The notes: a model not told the origin generated them from the letters alone. DNA of 64,000 bases from Cellulophaga tyrosinoxydans (GCF_900176415.1 NZ_FWXO01000001.1:418086-482085); one strand, 5' to 3'; positions 8,535 to 17,969 are shown, counted from the first letter of the stretch. Made by a program: numbers and translations.

Positions 8535-9635
8535 ATGTTACAACGTTTTTTTATCCTTTGCTCCGGAGCAGATTCTGATATCTTAAAAGAATGTTCTCAG
8601 GGAGAACGCAATAAATATGCAGGAATTGGTGCCACGGTATTCTTTACTGCAGTTATGGCTTTTATTGCTAGTAGCTATGCCCTTTATACTGTTTTTGACA
8701 ATTTGTACACCGCCATTTTCTTTGGATTGGTTTGGGGCTTACTTATTTTTAATCTAGATCGTTTTATTGTTTCCACTATAAAAAAGAGAGAAAAATTCAG
8801 TAGCGAATTACTACAGGCTACACCACGAATAATTCTGGCTATTATCATTGCTATAGTAATTTCTAAGCCCTTAGAAATGAAAATTTTTGAAAAGGAAATT
8901 AATCAAGTGTTATTAGAACAAAAGAATGAATTAACGCTTGCCAACAAAGATCAAATTGCTTTACAGTACAATCCAACAATTGAGAATTTAAATAAAGATA
9001 TTGAAGCTTTAAAATCTGAAATTGTAACGAAAGAAGCGGAAACTAATGCGCTTTACGATACCTACATTTCGGAAGCTGAAGGTACTGCTGGCACCAAACT
9101 TTTAGGCAAAGGACCTGTTTACAAAGAAAAACGCGACAAACATGATGCTGCTCTAGCAGAATTAAAAGCTTTAAAAGAAACCAATGCACAGAAGATAACT
9201 GCTATAGAAAATCAGATTACAGGATTAAATACCGAGTACACAAAATCAGTAACAGATTCACAACCTATTATAGACGGTTTTGATGGTTTAATGGCACGTA
9301 TTACCGCTTTAAACAAATTACCATGGTTACCGTCATTTTTTATATTCTTATTATTCTTAGCTATTGAAACATCGCCTATCATAGCCAAACTACTTTCTCC
9401 CAAAGGATCATACGATTATAAATTAGAAGAAGAGGAAAGCGTTGTAAAATCTTGGGTGACTCAAAAGGTAAAACAACGTGAAATGGTTGTGGACACCGAT
9501 GAAGCTCTTAATACTAAAATATATGCTGAAATCGCTGAAGAAGAGGCCGTATATGCTTATAAAAAACAAAAAGCAGAAGAGCTTTTAAAATTGCAAGCAG
9601 ATTCTTTTCATAAACTACAAGTAAAGAATTTGTAG
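8535..9635 (+). CDS. DUF4407 membrane protein
   Basis: This 366-residue protein has paired membrane helices at about residues 34-55 and 58-75, a third near 92-112, a long predicted coiled coil (about 125-240) rich in K, E and Q, and a fourth membrane helix near 264-285 followed by a charged tail. This is the DUF4407 layout. No enzymatic motif is visible. It stands alone on the plus strand, after a terminator and converging on the next gene 6 bp away. The biochemical role is not known. Confidence 0.87.
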   Translation: MLQRFFILCSGADSDILKECSQGERNKYAGIGATVFFTAVMAFIASSYALYTVFDNLYTAIFFGLVWGLLIFNLDRFIVSTIKKREKFSSELLQATPRIILAIIIAIVISKPLEMKIFEKEINQVLLEQKNELTLANKDQIALQYNPTIENLNKDIEALKSEIVTKEAETNALYDTYISEAEGTAGTKLLGKGPVYKEKRDKHDAALAELKALKETNAQKITAIENQITGLNTEYTKSVTDSQPIIDGFDGLMARITALNKLPWLPSFFIFLLFLAIETSPIIAKLLSPKGSYDYKLEEEESVVKSWVTQKVKQREMVVDTDEALNTKIYAEIAEEEAVYAYKKQKAEELLKLQADSFHKLQVKNL

Positions 9636-9641
9636 TGCGGG

Positions 9642-10646
9642 TTAATTACCCCAAACACGTTTCCAAAGTTCTGACAACAATTTTTTAGCATCTGCACCAA
9701 CTCTTTGGTTTTCAATAATCTCAAGGGTTCCGTTCTCTTGTTTTAATTGATAACTAAATGCAAATTGTTTTTCTTTTGGGTCCATACTAATAAGGCCAAA
9801 CCTAAGGTCGTTAAAATATAACGATCCTTTATTTACAGAAATAGTGTACCACCCTTCACAAATAGCAATAAGTCGTTTTACTTTATCATTTTCAGCTAGA
9901 AGACCTAATGCTTCGTAATTTTTTGGGTAGCTTTCAAAAGTAATTGACTTAGAATCAAAGAAAGAATAATTGGCTATTAAATAGGCATCGGCTGTTTCAA
10001 TATTTGCAGTCCATAAAATAGTATTAAAAGGGCTTGGGCGTGTATCGATATCCTTATAAGCAATTTGTTGATCTGCCAGTGAAGTAGTGAAATTTTGATA
10101 AGCAACACCTTTTAAAACTAAAGTTATTGCCATATAGGCCGTACTTATAATTAATCCCCATGTGTTATAAATTCTTCTCTTTGAAGAGGTTCTTTTTTGG
10201 TTTATAGCCAGAATAAGAAAAAACAAGAAAGGAAGGGTATAAAGTGGATCTATTACAAAAATATTTTGGAAGGCTAAACGTGTTTCAAATGGCCAAAAAA
10301 GTTGTGTTCCCCAAGTAGTAAAAGAATCTAAAATTGGGTGCGTGAATAGTCCCCAAAACATTAACCATGACCACTCTTTCCAAGTCGCCTCTTTTTTAGG
10401 TAGAATTTTATATGTTAACCACCCAAATATGGGTGCAAAAATAATAGAAAATACTATGGAGTGACTAAAACCTCTATGCCACTCTATGGCAGTAATAGCA
10501 TCGTTAGTTAAAAAACGAGTAAGCACATCTAAATCAGGTATCGTCCCGGCTATGGCACCAAAAAGCATTGCTTTATTGCCTACTTTTTTACCCAACACAG
10601 CTTCGCCTACCGCTGCACCAAGCACAATTTGGGTTAATGAATCCAT
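9642..10646 (-). CDS. Membrane-bound metal-dependent hydrolase, YdjM/DUF457 family
   Basis: The 334-residue protein begins with the family signature MDSLTQIVLGAAVGEAVLG and has the conserved acidic and histidine motifs TIPDLD, HRGFSHS and THPILDSFTTWGTQ, likely metal ligands. Four to five membrane segments occupy the first 190 residues; the C-terminal 140 residues are soluble. Family members are annotated as putative hydrolases, but a substrate is not established. It is a single gene downstream of the MutS-like gene in the same direction, with a 102-bp gap. Confidence 0.88.
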   Translation of the reverse strand: MDSLTQIVLGAAVGEAVLGKKVGNKAMLFGAIAGTIPDLDVLTRFLTNDAITAIEWHRGFSHSIVFSIIFAPIFGWLTYKILPKKEATWKEWSWLMFWGLFTHPILDSFTTWGTQLFWPFETRLAFQNIFVIDPLYTLPFLFFLILAINQKRTSSKRRIYNTWGLIISTAYMAITLVLKGVAYQNFTTSLADQQIAYKDIDTRPSPFNTILWTANIETADAYLIANYSFFDSKSITFESYPKNYEALGLLAENDKVKRLIAICEGWYTISVNKGSLYFNDLRFGLISMDPKEKQFAFSYQLKQENGTLEIIENQRVGADAKKLLSELWKRVWGN

Positions 10647-10748
10647 CTATAGGTTATTAAGTGTCCCGTTTTGGGTTAAAAAAGTTCATAATTAAGACTG
10701 ATTTATGTTTACCTGGCATTTCTAACTTTCTAAATACATGGTAATTTT

Positions 10749-12521
10749 TTAATCAACAATTTCCATCTTTTTAAGTAAAAACGAAGCGTTCATGTTTTGA
10801 CATATACCGTCTTTGAATTTATAATCAAAATGTAATTCGTTATTAATTATTTCGGCATCAAAATAATGGTTTCTAACTTGCGGCAAATCATTAGCTGCCT
10901 CGCACAAACTTAAATCATGTGTAGCTATAATTCCCGTTGCTTTGGAAGAGATTAATTTTTCCACAAACTTTCTGGAACCAATAGCTTTATCGGTACTATT
11001 GGTACCTTTTAATATTTCATCTAAAACAATAAAATAGCGGTCGCTTTTAATTTCGTCGACCACAAAACGGAGTCTTTTTAATTCAGAGAAAAAATACGAT
11101 TCATCATCCGTAAGGGAATCTGTTGTGCGCATACTGGTGATTAATTTTATTGGGGAATATTCCACCTCCTTAGCGCATAAGGGCAATCCAATATTCGCCA
11201 TTACAATTTGCAAAGATACCGTTCTTAAAAAAGTACTTTTCCCTGCCATATTAGCCCCTGTAATGATAAAAAACTGTTCATTTTCAATCTGAATATCATT
11301 CAAGACACTCTTATCAGGGTTTAACAATGGATGTCCGGCTCCTTTCGCGTTTAAAACTGTTTGGTTTGCTGCAAGCTTAGGAAATACATAATTTGGGTGA
11401 TTGTAAGTAAAATTTGCAAGACTATTATAAGCATCAAAAAAAGCAATAGTTTCGAACCAATGCTGCACTTTTTGACCATGCGCCAAAATCCAGGTTTCTA
11501 TTTTATAAGATTGATAGATATCCCAAAGTAAAAATCCATTAGCAAAAAGACCAAAAAGCATGTTATTCCGCTGATCTAAAGCGCCTAGAATTCGTGAAAA
11601 TTCATGTACTATTTTTGAAGTTTTTACAGCATCATTTAAGATGGTTTCTCGTTTCTCTTTTAATAAACTAGACTGGAATTCTATATTTTCTATTTCGAGT
11701 ATTAATTTTTGATACTGATGAAATGTGGTCTGAATTTTACCTGTATCATTGGCGAGCTTGTTAATGTTTTTTACATAAAAACCAGTAATAACCAATCCAA
11801 CAATAAATAGGGCTAACAATACAAAAATGGATAGCGGAATGACGAAATACCCAATTATCCCTAGCAGTGAAATTGATCCAAATATATAAGGAAGTATTTT
11901 CATGGTTTTTGATAAAAATGGCTTATAATTTTCCAACCATTTTAAAATAGCGTCATAAGGAGTCTCTGTTTTTACCAGTGATGCTATAGCGGAAAATTCT
12001 TGTCTCCATTCTGGTAATTCTGCTAGTTCCTTTATGGCATTCTGTTTTTCAAGGATATAGTCAATAGAATTTTCTGTAAAAATATCTGCCAATTTTTTAC
12101 TGCCTTGATGCAATACTGTTCTATTTAAATATTGATAAAATGAACCCTTCCCGAATAAATCAATATCTTGACTAAAATGATGTAGTGGGTTTTTGAACTC
12201 ACCACCATCAGGTAGTTTATGAAAATTTCTATCCAATACCTGAAGTTCAGTTTCGTTTATTTTAATTAAAGCCAGTAGTTTTTCTTTCTTGTAATTTATA
12301 TCGGTATGGCGAGAAACTAAAAAAAGAAAAACTGCCAAACTCAACACAATAACACCTATAGTGGCGTTCATGCTTTCGTGAAGCATATATACTCCAAAAA
12401 CAGCGGCAACAAACAACACTAAACGCAACATACTCGAAATAAATAATTGCGATTTTATCTTTACGAGAGCCTCTTTATACGTCTGTATTTTATGGGAATA
12501 AAAAGTATGTAACTTTTGCAT
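10749..12521 (-). CDS. Membrane-anchored MutS-like ATPase
   Basis: This 590-residue protein has a MutS clamp/ATPase core. Walker A is GANMAGKST at 422-430, followed by the MutS-type TDSLTDDESYFFSELKR loop, Walker B (FIVLDEILKGT, about 497-507) and the THD His near 535. Unlike true MutS it has no mismatch-recognition domain, and it carries hydrophobic pairs at about residues 28-47/53-70 and 212-250. It is therefore probably tethered to the membrane. Bacteroidota genomes commonly encode this short MutS-like form. A role in mismatch repair is not supported by the sequence; DNA or lipid-associated functions are both open. Confidence 0.85.
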   Translation of the reverse strand: MQKLHTFYSHKIQTYKEALVKIKSQLFISSMLRLVLFVAAVFGVYMLHESMNATIGVIVLSLAVFLFLVSRHTDINYKKEKLLALIKINETELQVLDRNFHKLPDGGEFKNPLHHFSQDIDLFGKGSFYQYLNRTVLHQGSKKLADIFTENSIDYILEKQNAIKELAELPEWRQEFSAIASLVKTETPYDAILKWLENYKPFLSKTMKILPYIFGSISLLGIIGYFVIPLSIFVLLALFIVGLVITGFYVKNINKLANDTGKIQTTFHQYQKLILEIENIEFQSSLLKEKRETILNDAVKTSKIVHEFSRILGALDQRNNMLFGLFANGFLLWDIYQSYKIETWILAHGQKVQHWFETIAFFDAYNSLANFTYNHPNYVFPKLAANQTVLNAKGAGHPLLNPDKSVLNDIQIENEQFFIITGANMAGKSTFLRTVSLQIVMANIGLPLCAKEVEYSPIKLITSMRTTDSLTDDESYFFSELKRLRFVVDEIKSDRYFIVLDEILKGTNSTDKAIGSRKFVEKLISSKATGIIATHDLSLCEAANDLPQVRNHYFDAEIINNELHFDYKFKDGICQNMNASFLLKKMEIVD

Positions 12522-12565
12522 TTAAAAAATTATGAAATGAAACGTAAAGATAGGTTTTCTTTTAA

Positions 12566-12590
12566 AAAAAAGACCAGCTTTCGCTGGTCT
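12566..12590 (-). terminator. Terminator of the long minus-strand gene series
   Basis: AGACCAGC and GCTGGTCT form a perfect 8-bp stem around TTTC (GAAA on the minus strand), with a T run on the minus-strand 3' side. It closes the series that ends with the gene at 12784. The 190 bp between it and that gene hold no reading frame I can support. Confidence 0.85.
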
Positions 12591-12783
12591 AATCACCTAT
12601 AGTGTTCGGGGGGAACTAGCTACAAGTAAGATTTGGGGAACTTTATAAATTTTAATCGGGTTTTCTAATTCTTTTGGTAAAAGTACTACGGAAGAAAATG
12701 GTAAAACGTACCAAAGAGACCAATTCTCCTATAAGGTTCGGTCAATGGTAGAAAAGTGTAGTTAAATGGAATTGAATAGAAGC

Positions 12784-13143
12784 TTAATCTAGACTGGCCA
12801 ACTCGTCTTTTAATTTTTTTGTCAGTTTAGAAACCACCAAGTCATAAGAATGATCTATTAATTCTAATATTAATTTAGGTGAAATCTTTTCTACAATTAG
12901 TGTATTCCAATGTACTTTACTCATATGATAGCCTGGGAGTATAGCCCCATCATGCTCCTCACGAAGTTCTATTGCTTTTTCTGGATTACATTTTAAATTT
13001 ACTTGAAGCGGTAAGCGTTCTAATGAAACAAGGGCAAACATTTTTCCCATAACTTTAAAAACCAAGGTTACATCGTCAAAAGGAAAATCTTCAGTAACTC
13101 CTTTTTTTGAAATAAAATACGATCTTAAAGTTTCTATATCCAT
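12784..13143 (-). CDS. MmcQ/YjbR-family protein
   Basis: This 119-residue protein has the CyaY-like fold signature of the MmcQ/YjbR family: KGVTEDFPFDDVTLVFKVMGKMFALV near the start and GAILPGYHMSKVHWNTL in the second half. Members are called DNA-binding or iron-chaperone-like on structural grounds; no physiological function is established. It is the last gene of the co-directional series, 6 bp from the acetyltransferase gene. Confidence 0.88.
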   Translation of the reverse strand: MDIETLRSYFISKKGVTEDFPFDDVTLVFKVMGKMFALVSLERLPLQVNLKCNPEKAIELREEHDGAILPGYHMSKVHWNTLIVEKISPKLILELIDHSYDLVVSKLTKKLKDELASLD

Positions 13144-13149
13144 AATTAT

Positions 13150-13671
13150 CTATGTCAATGCTGATAAATCAGTCCAAACAATTCTTTGTTTATGCACTTC
13201 TTTATCTCCAATATCGTTACCTGTAATGGTTTCGATATGCTTTCCATTTAAATGCATATAAAAATTAAAGGCACTTACATTATTCTCTAAAACCCACAAA
13301 TACATACTTTTACTAGTAGCATGTTGTTGGCATGCTTCTGCAATACGTTTCATTATTTGTTTGCCAACACCTAGCCCCTTTGCTTCATTAGCAACGTGTA
13401 GATTATCCAACAGGGTACCATATTCAGAAGATTGGTCTAAAAAAGCACAACCAAAACCAACTAATATTGTGTCTTGTTCTGCTAAAATTATATATTGATT
13501 TTCTGCAGGAGTTTCTAGCCTATTTTTCCAAACTTTTAGGCGATCTTCTAATGCCAAATGATCTAAAAAATGGGCGCTAAAATCTGTTCTATAATTCTCT
13601 TGCCAGCTCTTGGCATGCAGCTCAGCAATAGCTTTATAATCTTCTTTATTTGCCGCTCTATACTGCAACAT
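13150..13671 (-). CDS. GNAT-family N-acetyltransferase
   Basis: The 173-residue protein shows the GNAT core. Motif A is VANEAKGLGVGKQIMKRIAE at about residues 114-133, which binds the acetyl-CoA pyrophosphate, and the conserved ENN..AFNFYMHLNG follows at about 150-163. The acceptor substrate cannot be predicted. Its start overlaps the stop of the upstream Dabb-domain gene by a single base, so the pair is coupled. Confidence 0.9.
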   Translation of the reverse strand: MLQYRAANKEDYKAIAELHAKSWQENYRTDFSAHFLDHLALEDRLKVWKNRLETPAENQYIILAEQDTILVGFGCAFLDQSSEYGTLLDNLHVANEAKGLGVGKQIMKRIAEACQQHATSKSMYLWVLENNVSAFNFYMHLNGKHIETITGNDIGDKEVHKQRIVWTDLSALT

Positions 13672-14075
13672 TATAAGTGCTCAATGCCTTTAGAATCGTA
13701 AACAATAACTTTAGTCCATAATTTACTGGACTCTTCAATAAATAATAAATGCGGCGCTTCTTTTTGGTAAGCCTCTTGTGCTTCTGAAGATTCAAAAGAA
13801 ACAATTAAGGAATAGGTAAATGAACCATCTACAACATCACGACTTGCTTTTGGCGCCTTACCGATAAACTTAGTTTTTGCATACGCAGAATGATCAAGAA
13901 ATTTGCGAAGCGATACTTCAAAAGCTTTACAATCTTCTTTGCTATCTGGGTTTTTCAACCAGAAATAAACGGTATGCGCAAAATTAGAATCAAAATTATT
14001 CATGCTTTTTTCATCTTGTCCGTAGAAAACGGAAGTACATGCTAAAAATATAAAAATTGCAATGGAGTTTTTCAT
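13671..14075 (-). CDS. Exported Dabb-domain (stress-responsive A/B barrel) protein
   Basis: The 134-residue protein has a signal peptide (MKNSIAIFIFLACTSVFYGQ) and a dimeric ferredoxin-like A/B-barrel domain. The domain begins NFAHTVYFWLKNP and carries the conserved FGK/IGKAP and YSLIVSFES features. These barrels occur in stress-responsive and polyketide-cyclase-like proteins; the ligand is unknown. It sits one base after the DUF4230 gene upstream and is coupled to the acetyltransferase downstream. Confidence 0.85.
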   Translation of the reverse strand: MKNSIAIFIFLACTSVFYGQDEKSMNNFDSNFAHTVYFWLKNPDSKEDCKAFEVSLRKFLDHSAYAKTKFIGKAPKASRDVVDGSFTYSLIVSFESSEAQEAYQKEAPHLLFIEESSKLWTKVIVYDSKGIEHL

Positions 14076-14076
14076 T

Positions 14077-14727
14077 TTATTTTTCTAAAAATCGGGTTAA
14101 TTTATTTTTTCGTTGTATTAATTGGTCTTTTGCTTCTATTCGTAAAGCCGAATAATCCAGCCTCCAGCCTATTGTCTCTACAATGGTTTCAATTAATAAA
14201 ATTGCTTCTAAAGCTTCGTTTTTCGCTGTTTCCATTAAACCACTTTCTGGAATTTTATCACGAATATGTTGTTTTGCTTCTTGGTTTAATACTGTTAAAT
14301 CATCTGGAGTAAATGCATTAAACATTCCGTTTTTTATATCGTAAAAATCCAATTCAGGTTCTATAGATAATATTTCAGGTTCTGGAAAACTGGACAGTAT
14401 AATTCTCTTATTTTCAGTATCAGCATTAAGAATTAGCTTTTTTAAATCGTAACCTATTTGTGCTTTTGCGTTGATCACAATCAATGCCTTTTTTTTACTG
14501 GTCACCAAACTTAAAAAACGTTCTTTGGTATTTTCATACCTATAAATTTCGGCAAAATCTCCCTCAACGGCAATAAGCTTACAAACACTCTTTATTTTTT
14601 CTAACAATACGTGCGATTGCACCTCAGTAAGTTCTTTACTCCTCTTTTTTCTAAAAAAATTATATACCCAATAGGTAGCAATTGCTCCTAAAATTAACCC
14701 TAGTAAAGTATCAAAAATATTATCCAT
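14077..14727 (-). CDS. DUF4230 membrane-anchored protein
   Basis: This 216-residue protein has one N-terminal membrane helix (about residues 8-22) followed by the DUF4230 domain, recognisable from KSVCKLIAVEGDFAEIYRY, LIVINAKAQIGYDL and AKNEALEAI near the C-terminus. The soluble domain is presumably exposed outside the cytoplasm. Function is not known. It follows the DUF4260 gene by 2 bp within the minus-strand series. Confidence 0.85.
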   Translation of the reverse strand: MDNIFDTLLGLILGAIATYWVYNFFRKKRSKELTEVQSHVLLEKIKSVCKLIAVEGDFAEIYRYENTKERFLSLVTSKKKALIVINAKAQIGYDLKKLILNADTENKRIILSSFPEPEILSIEPELDFYDIKNGMFNAFTPDDLTVLNQEAKQHIRDKIPESGLMETAKNEALEAILLIETIVETIGWRLDYSALRIEAKDQLIQRKNKLTRFLEK

Positions 14728-14729
14728 TC

Positions 14730-15080
14730 TTATTTGCCAATTTCACCTAAATGAGTGAATTTAAATCCTTTCTCATACTTTAACCCATACCCTAAAAACC
14801 GATCAAAAGCTGCATGAGAAAATACGATTACCCCAATTAATTGACACAAAGGTATTGAAAGATAAACACCTAATAAGTATATTAGTATCGCTATTGCTCT
14901 ATGATGAAATAGGTTGTAAGTAATTGCCCCTATTTTAGCATTAAATAAATAACCAAACATTCCAATATCGGGAGTTAACAACAAGGCCACAAACCACCAC
15001 CAATCATAGTTGAGCAAACTAAATAGATATATTCCTAAAAGTAATAAGAATAGCTCTTCTAACTTTAAAACAACATTCAT
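14730..15080 (-). CDS. DUF4260 membrane protein
   Basis: A 116-residue, four-helix membrane protein of the DUF4260 family (EELFLLLLGIYLF, then TPDIGMFGYLFNAKIGAITYN, LFHHRA and a final SHAAFDRFLGYGLKY). Histidines H79, H80 and one near residue 100 are conserved positions in this family as I recall it; their role is unknown. Its start overlaps the stop of the cyclase-family gene by 4 bp. Confidence 0.85.
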   Translation of the reverse strand: MNVVLKLEELFLLLLGIYLFSLLNYDWWWFVALLLTPDIGMFGYLFNAKIGAITYNLFHHRAIAILIYLLGVYLSIPLCQLIGVIVFSHAAFDRFLGYGLKYEKGFKFTHLGEIGK

Positions 15081-15829
15081 TCTTCTATTATTTTATATAA
15101 AACCGGTCTACTGGGGCTTGCATCATTCTCGAATGGAGCTACCTGCAAATTTAAAAGATACGATCCATCTTTTATGGCATTGTCTACAAATATAAATTCG
15201 GTAATGGTAGCGTGTTTTCTAATAGAACCATTAGTATTCCAGAATGCATTGTGAGCCAATAATTCTCCATTATCGTGTTCTTTATCTACAGAAGGCAAAT
15301 CTATTAGCAAATGTATAATACCTAATTCTACAAGGTATCTAGCCGCTTCTTCTAAAATATAGGGCGGATTGGAATTGGAATATTGTTTGTTAAGCTTTTC
15401 CCTTAAATTAGGCATGGTACGTATCACAATTGCCTCAGCCTTACTATTACGTATGGCGTATTGCAATTGCTTTTTAGAAATGACAAAATCTCCCTTTTGT
15501 TTTTCTGGAGCGATGGTAATTACCTCAGCTAAAAAAAAGTATTTTTTTAAATTTTGATTTACAGAATGGAATTCTTCGGTAATATGCCCAACACACTCTG
15601 TATGCGTACCATGCGCATGCGGATTAAACCAAATATCATTAAAATTTGTTGATGCGCCTTCGGTTACTTTACCTACAAAATCGCCTTCTCTATGCGCTTC
15701 TATTCTGGGTTGCTCAATATACCAAGCATTTACATTTGAAACGTCGCCAGTTAAAGGAATAGAAATATCTAAAGGCGCTGATAAATCTACCGAATAGATT
15801 TCTTTTTTATGTTTTATAGTAGCTTTCAA
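15077..15829 (-). CDS. Cyclase-family metal hydrolase (kynurenine formamidase-like)
   Basis: The 250-residue protein carries the family metal motif HAHGTHTE at about residues 72-79 and a following conserved H in VGHI. Relatives include bacterial kynurenine formamidase, which hydrolyses N-formylkynurenine, and actinobacterial isatin hydrolase. No other kynurenine pathway gene is nearby, so the substrate remains open. It lies 15 bp after hemW and overlaps the next gene by 4 bp. Confidence 0.85.
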   Translation of the reverse strand: MKATIKHKKEIYSVDLSAPLDISIPLTGDVSNVNAWYIEQPRIEAHREGDFVGKVTEGASTNFNDIWFNPHAHGTHTECVGHITEEFHSVNQNLKKYFFLAEVITIAPEKQKGDFVISKKQLQYAIRNSKAEAIVIRTMPNLREKLNKQYSNSNPPYILEEAARYLVELGIIHLLIDLPSVDKEHDNGELLAHNAFWNTNGSIRKHATITEFIFVDNAIKDGSYLLNLQVAPFENDASPSRPVLYKIIEE

Positions 15830-15844
15830 AATGGTAATGTTTAG

Positions 15845-16978
15845 TTATGACAAGTTAATCATAAATAAATTAGAGGCAATTCCATCCGCTAAAAATTTAC
15901 CTTTTTTTGAGGTGTAAAGTGTATTTTTCTCCATAAGCAAAAGCTCCTCTTTTACATACTTTTGAGCATTTTGCAATAGATAGTTTAAATATCTAGTTCC
16001 GAATTCCTCTTCAATTCTAGTTAAAGAAACGCCCCAAATAGTGCGTAAACCCGTCATTACATACTCGTTATATTTATCGGTTTGAGAAAGCATTTCTTTT
16101 TCTAAAGGCAATTCATTTTTTTCAATTGCTTTTAAATACTTAGCGTTATTATTAATATTCCAAGCTCTGTTGTTACCATCATAAGAATGCGCAGACGGAC
16201 CAATGCCAATGTATTTTTTACCCAACCAATAAGCCGTATTATTTTTAGAAAAATAATTAGGTTTCCCGAAATTAGAAATCTCGTAATTCACAAATCCATT
16301 TTCTTCCATTTTCTGCACCAGAATATTAAAATGATCTTGAGCAACTTGATCGTCTACAGGTTTAATTAATCCTTTTTTTATAAAACTTGCCAATGCAGTT
16401 TTTGGCTCCACCGTAAGTGCATAACTAGAAATATGTGGTACTCCAAAAGATAGTGCTTTATCAATATTTTGCTCCCACCGTTCATTACTCATATCTGGCA
16501 TTCCGTAGATTAAATCTATTGATATATTATCAAAAAACTGAATTGCTTTCGCAATTGAATTATCTGCCTCTTTTGCCGAATGAGCACGATTCATTAGTTT
16601 TAAATCTTCTTCAAAAAAAGACTGAATACCTATACTTAATCTGTTTATTTTACTATTGGATAGTTCTTCAATTTTTTGGTCAGATAAATCGTCAGGATTT
16701 GCTTCCAGTGTTATTTCTGGATTCTCAACAACTTTATAATTTTGATAAACCGCAGCTATAATTTCATTTATTTCATGAGAAGATAATACAGAAGGCGTTC
16801 CGCCACCAAAGTAAATTGTTGCTACTATTTCATCTCTAAATTCTGATTTGCGTAGAACAAGTTCTTTTTTTAAGGCACTAACCATCGCTTCTTTTTTTTC
16901 CATACTGGTAGAAAAATGAAAATCGCAATAATGACATGCTTGTTTGCAAAAAGGAATATGGATGTAGATGCCGGCCAT
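15845..16978 (-). CDS. hemW: Radical SAM heme chaperone HemW
   Basis: The 377-residue protein begins MAGIYIHIPFCKQACHYCDFHF with the radical SAM CxxxCxxC cluster at C11, C15 and C18, and continues YFGGGTPS and EANPDD. HemW lacks the extra Cys of true HemN coproporphyrinogen oxidase (the residue after CDF is H, not C) and acts as a heme chaperone or is of uncertain oxidase activity. A genuine HemN is encoded at 45801, which supports calling this copy HemW. It is 35 bp downstream of the four-helix-bundle gene. Confidence 0.92.
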   Translation of the reverse strand: MAGIYIHIPFCKQACHYCDFHFSTSMEKKEAMVSALKKELVLRKSEFRDEIVATIYFGGGTPSVLSSHEINEIIAAVYQNYKVVENPEITLEANPDDLSDQKIEELSNSKINRLSIGIQSFFEEDLKLMNRAHSAKEADNSIAKAIQFFDNISIDLIYGMPDMSNERWEQNIDKALSFGVPHISSYALTVEPKTALASFIKKGLIKPVDDQVAQDHFNILVQKMEENGFVNYEISNFGKPNYFSKNNTAYWLGKKYIGIGPSAHSYDGNNRAWNINNNAKYLKAIEKNELPLEKEMLSQTDKYNEYVMTGLRTIWGVSLTRIEEEFGTRYLNYLLQNAQKYVKEELLLMEKNTLYTSKKGKFLADGIASNLFMINLS

Positions 16979-17012
16979 AATTTAGTGTTCAGTAATTAGT
17001 ATCAGTCGGCAG

Positions 17013-17378
17013 TTATACCGAACCAAATTTACTTGGATTATTGATCATATAATTTATCAACCTTCCTATTTCTTCACAATTTTCAGCTAGTTCACTATAA
17101 GTTTCTTGATCAATATATTGACACGCTAGAGAAAATTCTAACCATGTTTGAGTTTCAGAATTCTCCGCATCACTATCCGTTAATTTACTAATAAAGTTTT
17201 TAGGGTAGATTCGTTTACGATAAGCCTCAGCTATATTTGAACTCACACTTCTAGAAGATCTCCTAATTTGATCTGTTAATGAGTACATTTCTTCCTTGGG
17301 ATAGGATTTGGTAATTGCAAATATCTTCATTGCTAAAGCAAATGATTTCTTATAAGCCAATAGTTCTTGGAATTTCAT
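17013..17378 (-). CDS. Four-helix-bundle protein (23S rRNA intervening-sequence type)
   Basis: This 121-residue protein matches the family found inside 23S rRNA intervening sequences and as solitary genes: KFQELLAYKKSFALAMKIF, YSLTDQIRRSSRSVSSNIAEAYRK, and a C-terminal LINYMIN. The basic surface suggests nucleic-acid or protein binding, but no function is proven. It interrupts the otherwise tight spacing between ruvC and hemW, and both flanks carry degenerate cagTyGGCAgt-like words (see findings), suggesting it arrived as a small insert. Confidence 0.9.
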   Translation of the reverse strand: MKFQELLAYKKSFALAMKIFAITKSYPKEEMYSLTDQIRRSSRSVSSNIAEAYRKRIYPKNFISKLTDSDAENSETQTWLEFSLACQYIDQETYSELAENCEEIGRLINYMINNPSKFGSV

Positions 17379-17407
17379 AACTGATATTTTGTGCCAACTG
17401 TAACTGG

Positions 17408-17962
17408 CTACTTTTTTACTCTTTTTTCATTCTGTTTTACAAAGGCATCCCAACCTGTATAACTTTTACCAACTTCTATTCTGCCCTCATTATAAAAATG
17501 ACATACCGCAGCTGCTAGTCCGTCTGTGCTGTCCAAGTTTTTAGGTAATGTTTTTAAGCCTAACATACCCTGTAGCATTTTAGCCACTTGCTCTTTACTA
17601 GCATTTCCGTTACCTGTAATAGCCATCTTAATTTTTTTCGGCAAGTACTCTGTAATTGGTATTTGTCGTGATAATCCCGCAGCCATGGCTACCCCTTGTG
17701 CGCGACCTAGTTTTAACATAGATTGTACATTCTTGCCAAAAAAAGGCGCTTCAATGGCAATTTCGTCTGGATGATAGGTGTCTATCAACTCAATAGTACG
17801 CTCAAAAATTAGTTTAAGCTTTACATATGGATCAGTATACTTGCTCAAAAGCAATTCGTTCATTTGAATAAACTCCATTTTTTTATTCACCACCTTTATT
17901 AAGCCGAAGCCCATAATAGTGGTTCCAGGATCAATACCTAAAATTATCTTTTCGTTTGCCAA
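17408..17962 (-). CDS. ruvC: Holliday junction resolvase RuvC
   Basis: The 184-residue protein has the RNase H-like catalytic acids of RuvC: Asp in ILGIDPGTTIMGFGL (about residue 11), Glu in DEIAIEAPFFGKN and the C-terminal Asp pair in LDSTDGLAAAVCHFY. RuvC cuts four-way junctions during recombinational repair together with RuvAB. The latter are not in this window. It is 7 bp from the upstream lipoprotein gene. Confidence 0.96.
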   Translation of the reverse strand: MANEKIILGIDPGTTIMGFGLIKVVNKKMEFIQMNELLLSKYTDPYVKLKLIFERTIELIDTYHPDEIAIEAPFFGKNVQSMLKLGRAQGVAMAAGLSRQIPITEYLPKKIKMAITGNGNASKEQVAKMLQGMLGLKTLPKNLDSTDGLAAAVCHFYNEGRIEVGKSYTGWDAFVKQNEKRVKK

Positions 17963-17969
17963 AGGTTTT

